The notes beneath the pieces are model-generated. The model was not told the origin of the DNA and did no database searches. It saw nothing but the letters and a program-made list of their open reading frames with translations. Positions 17,147 through 25,724 of a stretch of DNA of 45,890 nt are shown piece after piece. The position numbers and the translations under genes were made by a program. Position 1 is the stretch's first letter. Each line of letters opens with the position of its first letter. Source of the DNA: Singulisphaera sp. (GTDB lineage Bacteria; Planctomycetota; Planctomycetia; Isosphaerales; Isosphaeraceae); assembly GCA_027451445.1 (NCBI GenBank), contig DAIDJG010000048.1, forward strand, positions 1-45,890, read 5' to 3'.

Positions 17147-17574
17147 CGGTCCAAGATCCTTCGACGGTCAACGTGTACGACGCTCGGAGGCCACATCCTG
17201 GCTCCGGAATCTCGCTGAGGGTCAGCATAGCGTTCGACCGGATGCGTGAACAGGCGCCAAAAAGACGAGCTCCATGGAACACCCTGTTGGTGTCCGTTCA
17301 CTTTACCCCCGGATGAATCGAGCCGGTACCGGTTCGGGTAGAACCGGGGAGAATGCACGACGTTGCGAGCTGAGTGTCCTCGTGAGCCAACGTGAGCGGC
17401 TCGGACAGCCCGCGAAACATCGCAATCATCTCAGCGTCCCTGTAAAACGGAAACCGAAGTCATACCAATTCCGGTCCGAAGCGGACTGGGGCTCCCAGAC
17501 ATTGGCGGCTCCGGACCTGACGCAGTACAATCGTGTTGGGTGACTGCACATTCCGGTTTTATCGAGATCGAACG
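17147..17574. other. Divergent intergenic region
   Basis: About 430 bases between divergent genes 16040-17146 and 17575-18630. I see no gene, repeat or clear promoter box. Confidence 0.4.
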
Positions 17575-18630
17575 ATGACTCGTGCGTGCCCATCGATCGG
17601 ACTTCTGCTGCTGCTTTGCCTGTCATCGTCGGTCCTCGCGGGCGAATCCATCCTGGTGCCACGTGCCACGACGGCACAGGTGCACGGCTCGGTCGAACGT
17701 GCCATCGAGTATCTGCAAACGGAAAGCGAAACGTGGCTCAGCGCCCGCCGTTGCGCCGCGTGTCATCACGTCCCGATGCCTTCATGGGCACTCACGGAAG
17801 CCGGACTCCGGGGATATGCCATCGACAAGGAGTTCGTCGCGACGACCGCGGAGTCGCTACTGGGCGGCAAGGAAGCGTTGCTGGCCTCGAAGATCTTCCC
17901 CGATCCGGCGGCCGTGTCCGATCCGCGCCCTCAGGGTCGAGGCTTGAACATGGGGCTGCCGATGCTGGCCGTCGCTGCGCGGGCGTTGCCCTCTCTGACA
18001 GCGGGGCAAGAACAAAGCCTCAAGCGGATCGCGGAGGAGATCGTCAAGAAGCAGCAGCCCGACGGCTCCTGGGAGTTCTTCGCCACCCTCCGGCGGCCGC
18101 CGATCAACGAATGCCAGACGACGGACGCCGCCTGGATCGTCATGGCACTCCAGGCGACCTCGGGGCCGGATGCCCCCGATTCGCAGCGGGATGCGTTAAC
18201 GAAAGCCCTGACATGGCTCGACCGGGCCGAGAACGCCCACACCCATCAGGACAAGGCCCTGAGGGTCATACTCGGTGTGCGCTTTGGTAAGTCGTCCGAA
18301 GCACTCCAAACGACAATCGACGAACTGCGGGCGTTGCAACGCGACGACGGCGGTTGGAGCCAGACCGTACCGGAATCGAAGAGCGACGCCTTTGCAACCG
18401 GCCAGACGCTCTACGCACTCTCGCTCGCACGTCTTACGGCCGAGCGGCCGGAAATCCAGCGCGGAATCGACTTTCTGATCGCCACGCAACAACCCGATGG
18501 CAGTTGGCCGATGACCTCGCGAGCGACCCCCAACGGCGAACCCGGCAGCGCAAAACTCTTGACGCCGATTACGTGCGCCGCGAGCTCCTGGGCGACGCTC
18601 GGCCTGGCGCGAGTGGTGCCAAAGGAATGA
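17575..18630 (+). CDS. Exported squalene-cyclase-fold protein with CxxCH motif
   Basis: 351 residues from ATG 17575. Signal peptide MTRACPSIGLLLLLCLSSSV with cleavage near LAG-E (about residue 22). A CAACH motif (Cys60, Cys63, His64) is a c-type haem attachment signature, followed by HVPMPSWAL. The rest is an alpha/alpha-barrel of the terpene cyclase/prenyltransferase type: repeated QQPDGSWEF, LQRDDGGWSQT and QQPDGSWPM, QW-like repeats (Q-x-x-D-G-x-W) seen in squalene-hopene cyclases, alternating with helices such as TDAAWIVMALQAT and ATGQTLYALSLARL. It is shorter than true cyclases (about 630) and the DxDD catalytic motif is not visible, so it is probably not a cyclase. The haem, if attached, would be periplasmic. 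Confidence 0.85.
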   Translation: MTRACPSIGLLLLLCLSSSVLAGESILVPRATTAQVHGSVERAIEYLQTESETWLSARRCAACHHVPMPSWALTEAGLRGYAIDKEFVATTAESLLGGKEALLASKIFPDPAAVSDPRPQGRGLNMGLPMLAVAARALPSLTAGQEQSLKRIAEEIVKKQQPDGSWEFFATLRRPPINECQTTDAAWIVMALQATSGPDAPDSQRDALTKALTWLDRAENAHTHQDKALRVILGVRFGKSSEALQTTIDELRALQRDDGGWSQTVPESKSDAFATGQTLYALSLARLTAERPEIQRGIDFLIATQQPDGSWPMTSRATPNGEPGSAKLLTPITCAASSWATLGLARVVPKE

Positions 18631-19348
18631 TCCACGGAGAACAGGGGACATCGCTAACGTTGACTACCAAAGATCCATGAAATCGTGCCACTCCAATCGG
18701 GGGATCCCGCTCTTCGTGGGCAAGTTAATTGTTGGGGAACAGGGGGTATCTGAGCGGCGTCGGTGAAGCCGGTGCCAGACCAGAGAAGAGGCCACCGGTA
18801 GTTTCCAAGCCCGCCCACGGGCCTGTGAGGTCCCCTCACTAAGCTCGACCCCGAATCCGTTGATTATCGTGACGACTCTCACTCCGCGGAATCTCGTTTC
18901 CGAAATCATGACTGTCCTGGGGGGTGAGCGTCTCAAACGTAGGCGGAGAACCCCTGACGACGGTGCCTTCCGAGGCGTTGCGCAGGTGTGATCGCGCATC
19001 CGTTCCGGAGAGCATCCTGACTTAACCCGGTATCCACCAAGCGAGCTACTCGACCGCGAAGGACGCGGTTTGATCGCCCACAAGGCGCGCGATCCGGGGT
19101 CACTCTCGACACTCAGAGTGCCTGGAAAGATCAACAACGGCCGATTGCGTTGGTGTGCCGCGTGAGAGTGGCCGTGGAGTGGCGCAGTCCGCGCCGGCTA
19201 CGCCGATTTCATGCGTGGCCGTTATCCTCGGTCCCGATCAACGACGTTACTCACATTTCTGCCGGCGCTTTGAACTTTTCTGACCTCTGCCGCGACCTCC
19301 TTATGTGTCGAGAATCCGAGTCGTGTGACTTGCTTGCGGAGGTAGACC
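18631..19348. other. Intergenic region, no supported gene
   Basis: About 720 bases. Open frames on both strands are Arg/Ser-rich and not protein-like. The only clear signal is the GGAGG Shine-Dalgarno at 19338-19342 serving the next gene. Confidence 0.45.
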
Positions 19349-19783
19349 GTGAAAACGCTCTTGGTCCTGGCGGTGGGCCTGCTGATTGCCGCCGACGGTG
19401 GTAACGTGGCAACCAAGGAGAGGGAAAGACTCGAGGGAACGTGGACGATCACATCGGTCGTGCGCAACCGCAACCCTCTCCCTGAGGGCAGGCTGAAGGA
19501 CGCCAAGTTCATTTTCCAGGGCGAGCGGTTCGCCCAGGAACTGGGAGACAAGAACCTGGCCAAGGGGACATTCCGCCTTGACCGGGGATCGAAACCTCAG
19601 ACGATCGACCTAATGGTGAACGAGGGTGGAGAAAAGGGGAAAACGATCCTCGGCATTTATCAACTGGAAGACGACGTGCTCACGATCTGTGGCGCTGCTG
19701 CCGGTGGCGAACGGCCCACGGAGTTTGCCGCGAAGGACGGGAGTGGTTGCACTCTGATCACTTGCCAACGCGTGAAGCCGTGA
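19349..19783 (+). CDS. TIGR03067-type secreted protein
   Basis: 144 residues from GTG 19349, chosen for GGAGG 7 bases upstream and the signal peptide it opens (MKTLLVLAVGLLIAADG). The mature part matches the planctomycete TIGR03067 family, a lipocalin-like beta-barrel: RERLEGTWTITSVVRNRNP, DAKFIFQGERFAQEL, KGTFRLDRGSKPQTIDLMV, TILGIYQLEDDVLTICGA and the C-terminal GSGCTLITCQRVKP. The family is large in Planctomycetes, often in many copies per genome, and is of unknown function; members sometimes sit beside ECF sigma factors, as here (sigma gene 71 bases downstream). Probably periplasmic ligand binding, by fold only. Confidence 0.88.
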   Translation: MKTLLVLAVGLLIAADGGNVATKERERLEGTWTITSVVRNRNPLPEGRLKDAKFIFQGERFAQELGDKNLAKGTFRLDRGSKPQTIDLMVNEGGEKGKTILGIYQLEDDVLTICGAAAGGERPTEFAAKDGSGCTLITCQRVKP

Positions 19784-19854
19784 GTCGACGGGGCCGACGC
19801 CAGGCGGGTAACCCGTCGCTGCGCCCGATCTTCCCTTGATGGGCAGGACCTGGA

Positions 19855-20400
19855 TTGACCAACTCAGCGAATCGGCTGTACGAGCGCGTCTTGCTGTTGC
19901 GGTGCCAGGCCGGTGACCAGGCCGCGCTCGAAGAACTGGTCGGGGTTTACACTCCGCGCCTGCGCTACTACCTGCGGAAGCTACTCCGGGAAGTGGATTG
20001 GACCGAAGACGTTCTCCAGGACGTCTGGCTTCAGGTGCTCCGGGGACTGCCCAAGCTGGCGGACCCCGGGGCCTTTCCTGCGTGGCTGTACCGGATCGCA
20101 CGAAACCGTGCCTGCGGCGCGTTCCGGGAACGGCGACCGGTCTGTGCCCTGGAAGAGTTCGACCTCGCGGAAGAAACCGGCGACGAGCTCCGACTGGAAG
20201 ACGCCGATGCCATTCACCGGGCGCTGGATGGACTGGCCCCGGAACACCGGGAAGTGCTGGTGCTCCGTTTCCTGGAAGGCATGACGTACGAGAACATCGC
20301 CCGAGTGACCGGCTGCCCGGTCGGCACCGTGCGTTCCCGCATCCATTATGCGCGACGGGCGCTGCACGGCGCCTTGGAAAGGACAAGTGGTCATGAATGA
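19855..20400 (+). CDS. ECF-family RNA polymerase sigma factor
   Basis: 181 residues from TTG 19855. Region 2 lies at about residues 28-95 (VYTPRLRYYLRKLLREVDWT, EDVLQDVWLQVLRGLPKL, FPAWLYRIARNRACGAFRER) and contacts core RNA polymerase and the -10 element. Region 4 lies at about 120-175 (LAPEHREVLVLRFLEGMTYE, IARVTGCPVGTVRSRIHYAR), a helix-turn-helix for the -35 element. Region 3 is absent, as in ECF sigmas. The stop overlaps the start of the next gene by eight bases, the usual arrangement for a sigma/anti-sigma pair. No obvious target promoter motif could be derived from a single locus. Confidence 0.95.
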   Translation: MTNSANRLYERVLLLRCQAGDQAALEELVGVYTPRLRYYLRKLLREVDWTEDVLQDVWLQVLRGLPKLADPGAFPAWLYRIARNRACGAFRERRPVCALEEFDLAEETGDELRLEDADAIHRALDGLAPEHREVLVLRFLEGMTYENIARVTGCPVGTVRSRIHYARRALHGALERTSGHE

Positions 20401-20884
20401 CGAAGAAATCGGCAAGGCGCTCCTCAACCTGAATTCCGGAACGTCCGCGGGTGCTCCTGATCCTCGGCAACTTCCCGCGAAAATGTTGCAACACGAGCGA
20501 GGTCGCATCCAGCTCCTCACGGGGCTGACGATTCTGCTCTGGCTGGTCGCGGCCGCAGGAGTGTTCTTCGTCGTCTACGTGGCCATTTGGCACATGTATC
20601 CGAAGCAGCATAAACTGATGCGCGACGCCGCGCTCGGCAACGTTCCGGTGGAAGAAATCGTCGCGCTCCAGGCGATTCATTTTCAGGTACTGGATCTCTG
20701 CACGCGCGTGGTTGCAGCGGCTTTTGTCGCCCTCACCCTGGCCGCGCTCTGCACCGTGCTCCTCGTCCTGGTCTCGCGCCGGATCACCCTTCGGCAAATC
20801 AATACGCAGTTGGCGGAGATCTCGGAGCAACTGAGACAATTACAACATCCCGCACCGGACCAATCCCATCGACCTCCGTTCTGA
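20393..20884 (+). CDS. Two-helix membrane protein, probable anti-sigma partner
   Basis: 163 residues. ATG 20393 lies inside the sigma gene's end (8-base overlap), implying translational coupling. The cytoplasmic N-terminus (about 1-42, MNDEEIGKALLNLNSGTSAG...) is followed by helix 1 (LLTGLTILLWLVAAAGVFFV), a periplasmic loop, helix 2 (VVAAAFVALTLAALCTVLLV) and a C-terminal amphipathic/coiled-coil helix (QINTQLAEISEQLRQLQ). There is no HxxxCxxC zinc anti-sigma motif, so it is not a ZAS-type factor. Position and topology suggest it holds or senses for the sigma factor. Planctomycetes often have such sigma-membrane-protein pairs. The function is inferred from context. Confidence 0.75.
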   Translation: MNDEEIGKALLNLNSGTSAGAPDPRQLPAKMLQHERGRIQLLTGLTILLWLVAAAGVFFVVYVAIWHMYPKQHKLMRDAALGNVPVEEIVALQAIHFQVLDLCTRVVAAAFVALTLAALCTVLLVLVSRRITLRQINTQLAEISEQLRQLQHPAPDQSHRPPF

Positions 20885-21051
20885 CCACGCGGCAGTCGAT
20901 GACGGGGCGTTCCGGTTGTTCCCGATTCCGAGCTCGTGCAGTCCCGGGGTTGCGGAGCTGCTGGGTTCGGGAATCCATCATGATTTTCGAATCCAGGCGC
21001 GGCGGTGAACGGGCAACCGCAGAACCTCTTCCTCGTCACATTGATGGACAC

Positions 21052-23817
21052 TCACGCCGATTGGGCCGAGATCCCGGCCACGAGTCGCTCCAGCGACTCG
21101 GGTTCGACGGGTTTGACCAGGTGGAAGTCGAAACCGGCTTCTTCCGACCTGCGCTGATCCTCCGCCTGTCCCCAGCCGGTCAAGGCCGCGAGCGTGATGG
21201 ACTGTCCCCAGGGTTGGGCGCGGATGGACCGCGCGACGTCGTATCCATTCAGTTTCGGCATGCCGATGTCCAGCAGGATCAGGGCCGGCTGGAACTCGAT
21301 CGCCGCCTCGAGCCCCGATTTTCCGTCGTAGGCCGTGCGGACTTCGTGGCCCATGAGATTCAAGACCTTCGCCAGGGTCGTGGCGGAGTCGACGTTGTCG
21401 TCCACGACCAGGATCCGGCAGCCGGTCGCCGCCTGGGTCGGGGCTTTGACAGTCTCCCGCGACGGCGCCTCCACGGGCGCTGCGATGGTGGGCAAGCGGA
21501 TGATGAACTCGCTCCCCTTGTCCTCGCCTTCGCTCCGCGCTTCCACGCGGCCACCGTGCATCTCGCTGAGCCGCTTCACGATGGCCAGTCCGACCCCCAG
21601 GCCTCCCTGCGACTTTTCCAGCGATCGATCCACCTGCATGAACATGTCGAACACCCGCGGCAGCATCTCGGGCGGGATGCCGATCCCCTCATCCTTCACT
21701 CGGATGACGGCCTCTTGGCCTTCCCGCGCGACGGTGAGCCAGATCCGGCTCCCCTTATCGCTGTATTTCGATGCGTTGCTCAAAAGGTTACACACCGCCT
21801 GCGCCAACCGCGTCTTGTCGGCATCGAGATACATCGGCTCGTCCGGCTGGCTGATAATGAGCTCCTGCTCCTGTTCGTTGATGATCGGCGCACACACATC
21901 AAGCGCGTGGCTCACCGCCACTGACAGCAGCAACGTCTCCCTGCGGAGCTCGAGCTTGCCCCGGCTGATGCGGCTCACGTCGAGCAGGTCGTCCACGAGG
22001 CGGACCATGTGTTCCAACTGACGCTCCATCAAGGCGCGGGCTTTCTCAACCGCGTCCGGGTGCTTGGCAGCGAGGCGGATGACTTGCAGGCCGTTGCGGA
22101 GTGGGGCCAGCGGGTTGCGCAGCTCGTGGGCGAGCAGCGCGAGGAACTCCGTCTTGCGGCGGTCCTCCTCCTTCTGGGCCGTGATGTCGCGGGCGATCTT
22201 CGAGGCGCCGATGAACTTGCCTTCGGCGTCTTTGACCGGTGAGATGGTCAGGGACACGTCGACACGGCTGCCGTCCTTGCGCAGGCGCTGGGTTTCGAAG
22301 TGCTCGATGGATTCTCCTCGCCTGAGCCGGTCCAGGATCATTGGCAGTTCGTCGGGGTGGTCGGGGGGAACCAGGAGCGCGAGGGGTTGGCCGATGATCT
22401 CCGAGGCTTTGTAGCCGTACAGCCGTTCGGCGCCTCGGTTCCAGGCGGCGATTTCGCCGTCGAGGGTGTGGCCGATGATGGCATCGTCGGACGACTCGAC
22501 GATGGCGGCCAGGTAAAGGCTCGCCTCCATCGCCCGGCGGGCTGCGGTCACATCGCGGAAGACCAGCACGGCGCCGCCGATCGTGCCGTCCTTGCCGCGG
22601 ATCGGCGCGGCGGAGTCCTCGATCGGGATCTCCCGGCCGTCCCTGGTGACGAGGGCCGTGTGGTTCGCCATTTCGACCACCCGGTTCTCCCGGAACACGA
22701 TGCTGACGGGGTTCTCGACATCCTGTCGCGTTTCCTCGTTGATGACGCGGAGCACTCGCTCCAGGGGCTGACCCGTCGCCTCGTGCGGCTCCCACCCGGT
22801 CAGGGCGGCGGCCACCGGGTTCACAAAGTTGATGATACCCTTCTCATCGGTGACAACGACGGCGTCGCCGATGCTGGACAGGGTGACGTGAAGTTGCTCG
22901 CGCTGGCGCTCGATCGCCTCGGCGGCTTCCTCCGCTGCCTTGCGGGCCGCCTCCTCTTGCAACAGGAGCCGGTTGCTCTCCTCCGCCTGCCGGCGCTCGG
23001 TCAGATCACGAGTGAGTTCCGCGAAGCCCTGGAGTGTACCGGTCTCGTCCCGAAGTGCGGTAATGACGACGCCGGCCCAGAACTGCGACCCGTCCTTGCG
23101 GATCCGCCATCCCTCGTCCTCGGTCCGGCCCTCCACGGTTGCCCCTCGCAACAGCTCTTCGGGCCAGTCGCGCGCGACGGCTTCCGGCGGATAGAAGCGG
23201 GAAAAATGCGCACCCACGATTTCCGAGGCCTGATAGCCCTTGAGGTGCTCAGCCCCGGCGTTCCAGGTGACGACAAATCCCTTCGGGTCGAGCATGTAGA
23301 TGGCGTAGTCCTTCACCCCCTCGACCAGGAGCCGGAACCGCTCCTCGCTGAGCCGGAGCTTCTCCTCAGCCTGCTTTCGGTCGGTCACGTCGCGCGTGAT
23401 CTTGAGGAAGCCCTGGACCTCGCCCGACGCGTCCCGGATCGCCGTGATGACGACGCTGGCCCAGAACCGCGACCCATCTTTGCGGACCCGCCACCCCTCG
23501 TCCTCGAATCGGCCCGTCAGCGAGGCGACCCTGAGCTCGTGGGCCGGCCATCCGGAGTACAGAGCTTCGCTCGGGTAGAAACGCGAGAAATGCTGGCCTA
23601 CAATCTCATCGGCACGGTAGCCCTTGATGCGCTCGGCGCCGGCGTTCCAGGTCAGAATGTGGCCGTTCCTATCGAGCAGGAACACGGCGTAATCGCGTAC
23701 ACCAGATACCAAATTCGCGAATTGTTCCGCATTGTCCAACAAGCCGGACCCGGTCGGAGACTGGTTGACGACGCCGCTCGACCGCCGGCCGAGCCGCTTC
23801 CTGAGAAACCCGAACAT
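21052..23817 (-). CDS. Hybrid sensor histidine kinase, 4 PAS + HisKA + HATPase + receiver
   Basis: 921 residues, no membrane helices, so a cytoplasmic sensor. PAS domains at about 30-150 and 160-280 are close paralogues of each other (HILTWNAGAERIKGY and FVVTWNAGAEHLKGY, both followed by EDEGWR). A coiled coil follows (about 275-312), then PAS 3 (about 310-428) and PAS 4 (about 435-550). HisKA has the phospho-acceptor His564 in LLAHELRNPLAP. HATPase has the N box at LLSNASKYS (Asn681), G1 at DEGIGIP and G2 at GGLGVGLAIVK. The C-terminal receiver (about 800-915) keeps Asp806/Asp807, phospho-Asp850 in LILLDIGMP and Lys902. The start has GAGGAA upstream. No separate response regulator adjoins it, so the output goes through an unlinked partner. 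Confidence 0.96.
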   Translation of the reverse strand: MFGFLRKRLGRRSSGVVNQSPTGSGLLDNAEQFANLVSGVRDYAVFLLDRNGHILTWNAGAERIKGYRADEIVGQHFSRFYPSEALYSGWPAHELRVASLTGRFEDEGWRVRKDGSRFWASVVITAIRDASGEVQGFLKITRDVTDRKQAEEKLRLSEERFRLLVEGVKDYAIYMLDPKGFVVTWNAGAEHLKGYQASEIVGAHFSRFYPPEAVARDWPEELLRGATVEGRTEDEGWRIRKDGSQFWAGVVITALRDETGTLQGFAELTRDLTERRQAEESNRLLLQEEAARKAAEEAAEAIERQREQLHVTLSSIGDAVVVTDEKGIINFVNPVAAALTGWEPHEATGQPLERVLRVINEETRQDVENPVSIVFRENRVVEMANHTALVTRDGREIPIEDSAAPIRGKDGTIGGAVLVFRDVTAARRAMEASLYLAAIVESSDDAIIGHTLDGEIAAWNRGAERLYGYKASEIIGQPLALLVPPDHPDELPMILDRLRRGESIEHFETQRLRKDGSRVDVSLTISPVKDAEGKFIGASKIARDITAQKEEDRRKTEFLALLAHELRNPLAPLRNGLQVIRLAAKHPDAVEKARALMERQLEHMVRLVDDLLDVSRISRGKLELRRETLLLSVAVSHALDVCAPIINEQEQELIISQPDEPMYLDADKTRLAQAVCNLLSNASKYSDKGSRIWLTVAREGQEAVIRVKDEGIGIPPEMLPRVFDMFMQVDRSLEKSQGGLGVGLAIVKRLSEMHGGRVEARSEGEDKGSEFIIRLPTIAAPVEAPSRETVKAPTQAATGCRILVVDDNVDSATTLAKVLNLMGHEVRTAYDGKSGLEAAIEFQPALILLDIGMPKLNGYDVARSIRAQPWGQSITLAALTGWGQAEDQRRSEEAGFDFHLVKPVEPESLERLVAGISAQSA

Positions 23818-24501
23818 CGTTCCTCACTTCCAATCATCGCTGCCAGTTCGTCCACGTGGTTTGGGAGCACTGAACCGCCATCGATGCGTCGCGCGACATC
23901 GTGCAAGCATCGTTCCTTCGTCAGTCAAGCTCCACCGCCGCCAATCGAGCAACAGCTTTCCCAACAAAACGCAGCCAGGGACACAATATTGGAACCAAGA
24001 GAGCACGCAAGTGAAAGACAAGGACGCAACGGACCTTCCGGGGTCAAGTTATCGTCGCCGGGTTGTCAGAAATAGCCTGGGAGTCGTTAGGGGAAACCTC
24101 TAACAGGACCGTGCAAAAACTGGTCCACTCCGAAGCTGGCGCCAACTGGGTTGGCTCGGCTCAGGCCGTCGACGTTCGGCGCAGACTTTCGAAGCGCTTG
24201 TGCCAGGTTGTGGACGCGAAGACGCTCGGCGACACCTGGGTCAATCGACGACAGCCACTTGCCGAATCCGGCGTGGCGAGGCTTGCTGGGGTTGCGGTCA
24301 AATCCCGTGGTCCGACGTCTTTCACTCTGATAACCTGAAGCGCTCACTCAGGGTCTGGATCCCGAGCACGCGCGGTCGAAGCCGACGGACGCGATGGGGC
24401 GGCTTTGATTCCGGCGCAAGTTCCTGGACACCCCGACGTCTGTTCTAAGGCACGTGGGAAAAACCATATCTCAGCCAAACGGAGCAGAACGGAGAATCGC
24501 C
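23818..24501. other. Divergent intergenic region
   Basis: About 680 bases between the histidine kinase and the paralogous secreted proteins. No protein-like frame or strong repeat. It must contain the promoters of both flanking genes. Confidence 0.4.
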
Positions 24502-25578
24502 ATGTGCGCAGAGCGGTTCTTAAACCCGATTCGGCTCATGCGAATCGCCCTGGCGTGCGCGCTGACCGTGGGTCCGGTGCTGAGCAAAGCCGCGCGGGGA
24601 CAGTACGTCGGGCGTTCGGGGGTTACGGCTCAAGGGGATGCGTTTCGCGCCCAGGGGCGTTTCCTGCGCGGGATGGCGTGGTACGAGCTCGGGACCGCGC
24701 GGGCGGGGGCGATTGAGGCCGATGCCCTGTTCGCGTGGAACCGCGCGGTTCAGGCCGACTACAACGCATACCTGCTCGAGCGCGCCCAGCGGCTGGCCGC
24801 CAGAAAGGCGGTTCGCAACGAGCGCGAGCAGGACGCGGCGCTGCGACTCGAGGCGTTGCGGCGACGCTGGCGCGAGCAGCCTACGGTGGATGACATTCGT
24901 TCGGGGCTCGCGCAAAACGCGCTGGTCAGCGACCTCGCCGACCCCAAGTTCCCGGCGTCGCTTTGGGTGTCGGCCCCGGTTGCGTTGCCACCGGAGGTGA
25001 CGTTGGAGTCGCTCGCATTCCGGTTCGCCGACGCACCGAAGGCGAAGCTTCCCGCTCCGTTCGCGATGGGGACCGTGGCGGTCGGTCGGATGAAGGGGGA
25101 GCACTGGCCCGTTTCCCTCCGGCGCTCCGAGCTGGAAGCTGGCCGTGCGGCGTACCGGCGTGCCGTCGCCAGGGTCGTCTCCGCGTGCGAACGACAAACG
25201 CCGCTTCAGGCGTCGGACGTTGACGCGGTCCGCGAAGCCCTGTTCGCATTGAGGGATCGAGCCACCGAGTCGGTACCGGCCGAAGGGGGCCGGCGCAAGC
25301 AGGCGCTGGCGTATCTCGACCGGCTCGACGAGGCCACGAAGATCTTCCTCGATCGTGATTTCGCCGAAGAGCTCATCCGCGACGTGGAAAGGCACAAGGC
25401 AGCAACGGTCGCGCAACTGCTCGGCTTCATGCGGAAGTACCGCCTCCTCTTCGCCGAGGCCGACGACGATCCCGATTGCTGGGCGACGTACCAGACCCTC
25501 CAAGACTTGCTGAAACAACAGAAAGGAGCGCTCGACTTCGCGGTCGTTGAGCCTGAGAAGAAAGACGAAAACCCTTGA
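24502..25578 (+). CDS. Secreted helical hypothetical protein, paralogue 1
   Basis: 358 residues. ATG 24502 has GGAGA 8 bases upstream; the GTG at 24454 would add 16 residues before the export signal. The N-terminus carries an export signal (LMRIALACALTVGPVLSKAA). The mature protein is mostly helical and aligns along its length with the next gene: QGDAFRAQGRFLRGMAWYEL matches QGDILRGEGRYLEGAGWYNF, then TARAG, WREQPTVDDIRSG, SDLADP, LRRSELE, and FAEELIRDVERHKAATVAQL with FMRKYRLLFAE. No catalytic motif seen. It ends at EPEKKDENP and lacks the C-terminal beta domain of its paralogue. Probably periplasmic; function unknown. Confidence 0.8.
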   Translation: MCAERFLNPIRLMRIALACALTVGPVLSKAARGQYVGRSGVTAQGDAFRAQGRFLRGMAWYELGTARAGAIEADALFAWNRAVQADYNAYLLERAQRLAARKAVRNEREQDAALRLEALRRRWREQPTVDDIRSGLAQNALVSDLADPKFPASLWVSAPVALPPEVTLESLAFRFADAPKAKLPAPFAMGTVAVGRMKGEHWPVSLRRSELEAGRAAYRRAVARVVSACERQTPLQASDVDAVREALFALRDRATESVPAEGGRRKQALAYLDRLDEATKIFLDRDFAEELIRDVERHKAATVAQLLGFMRKYRLLFAEADDDPDCWATYQTLQDLLKQQKGALDFAVVEPEKKDENP

Positions 25579-25724
25579 CCTTTGAGCAAAACAGATCGAC
25601 GCGTGACCCGACCTACCAAGGTGCGCGGTTCTGACCGTGTATCGAAAGTCTCTAGCGCGATGCCACTGGAGTCCGCGGGCAAGACGGCCCGTGATCACCC
25701 CCCCTGACAACGGTGCGGCCAACC

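Noticed and set aside
18664-19137. Minus-strand open frame of 157 codons
   Set aside because: Ser/Arg-rich with no hydrophobic pattern, no ribosome binding site and no family resemblance.
22300-24075. Long plus-strand open frame opposite the histidine kinase
   Set aside because: The minus-strand frame has complete PAS, HisKA, HATPase and receiver motifs; the plus frame has none.
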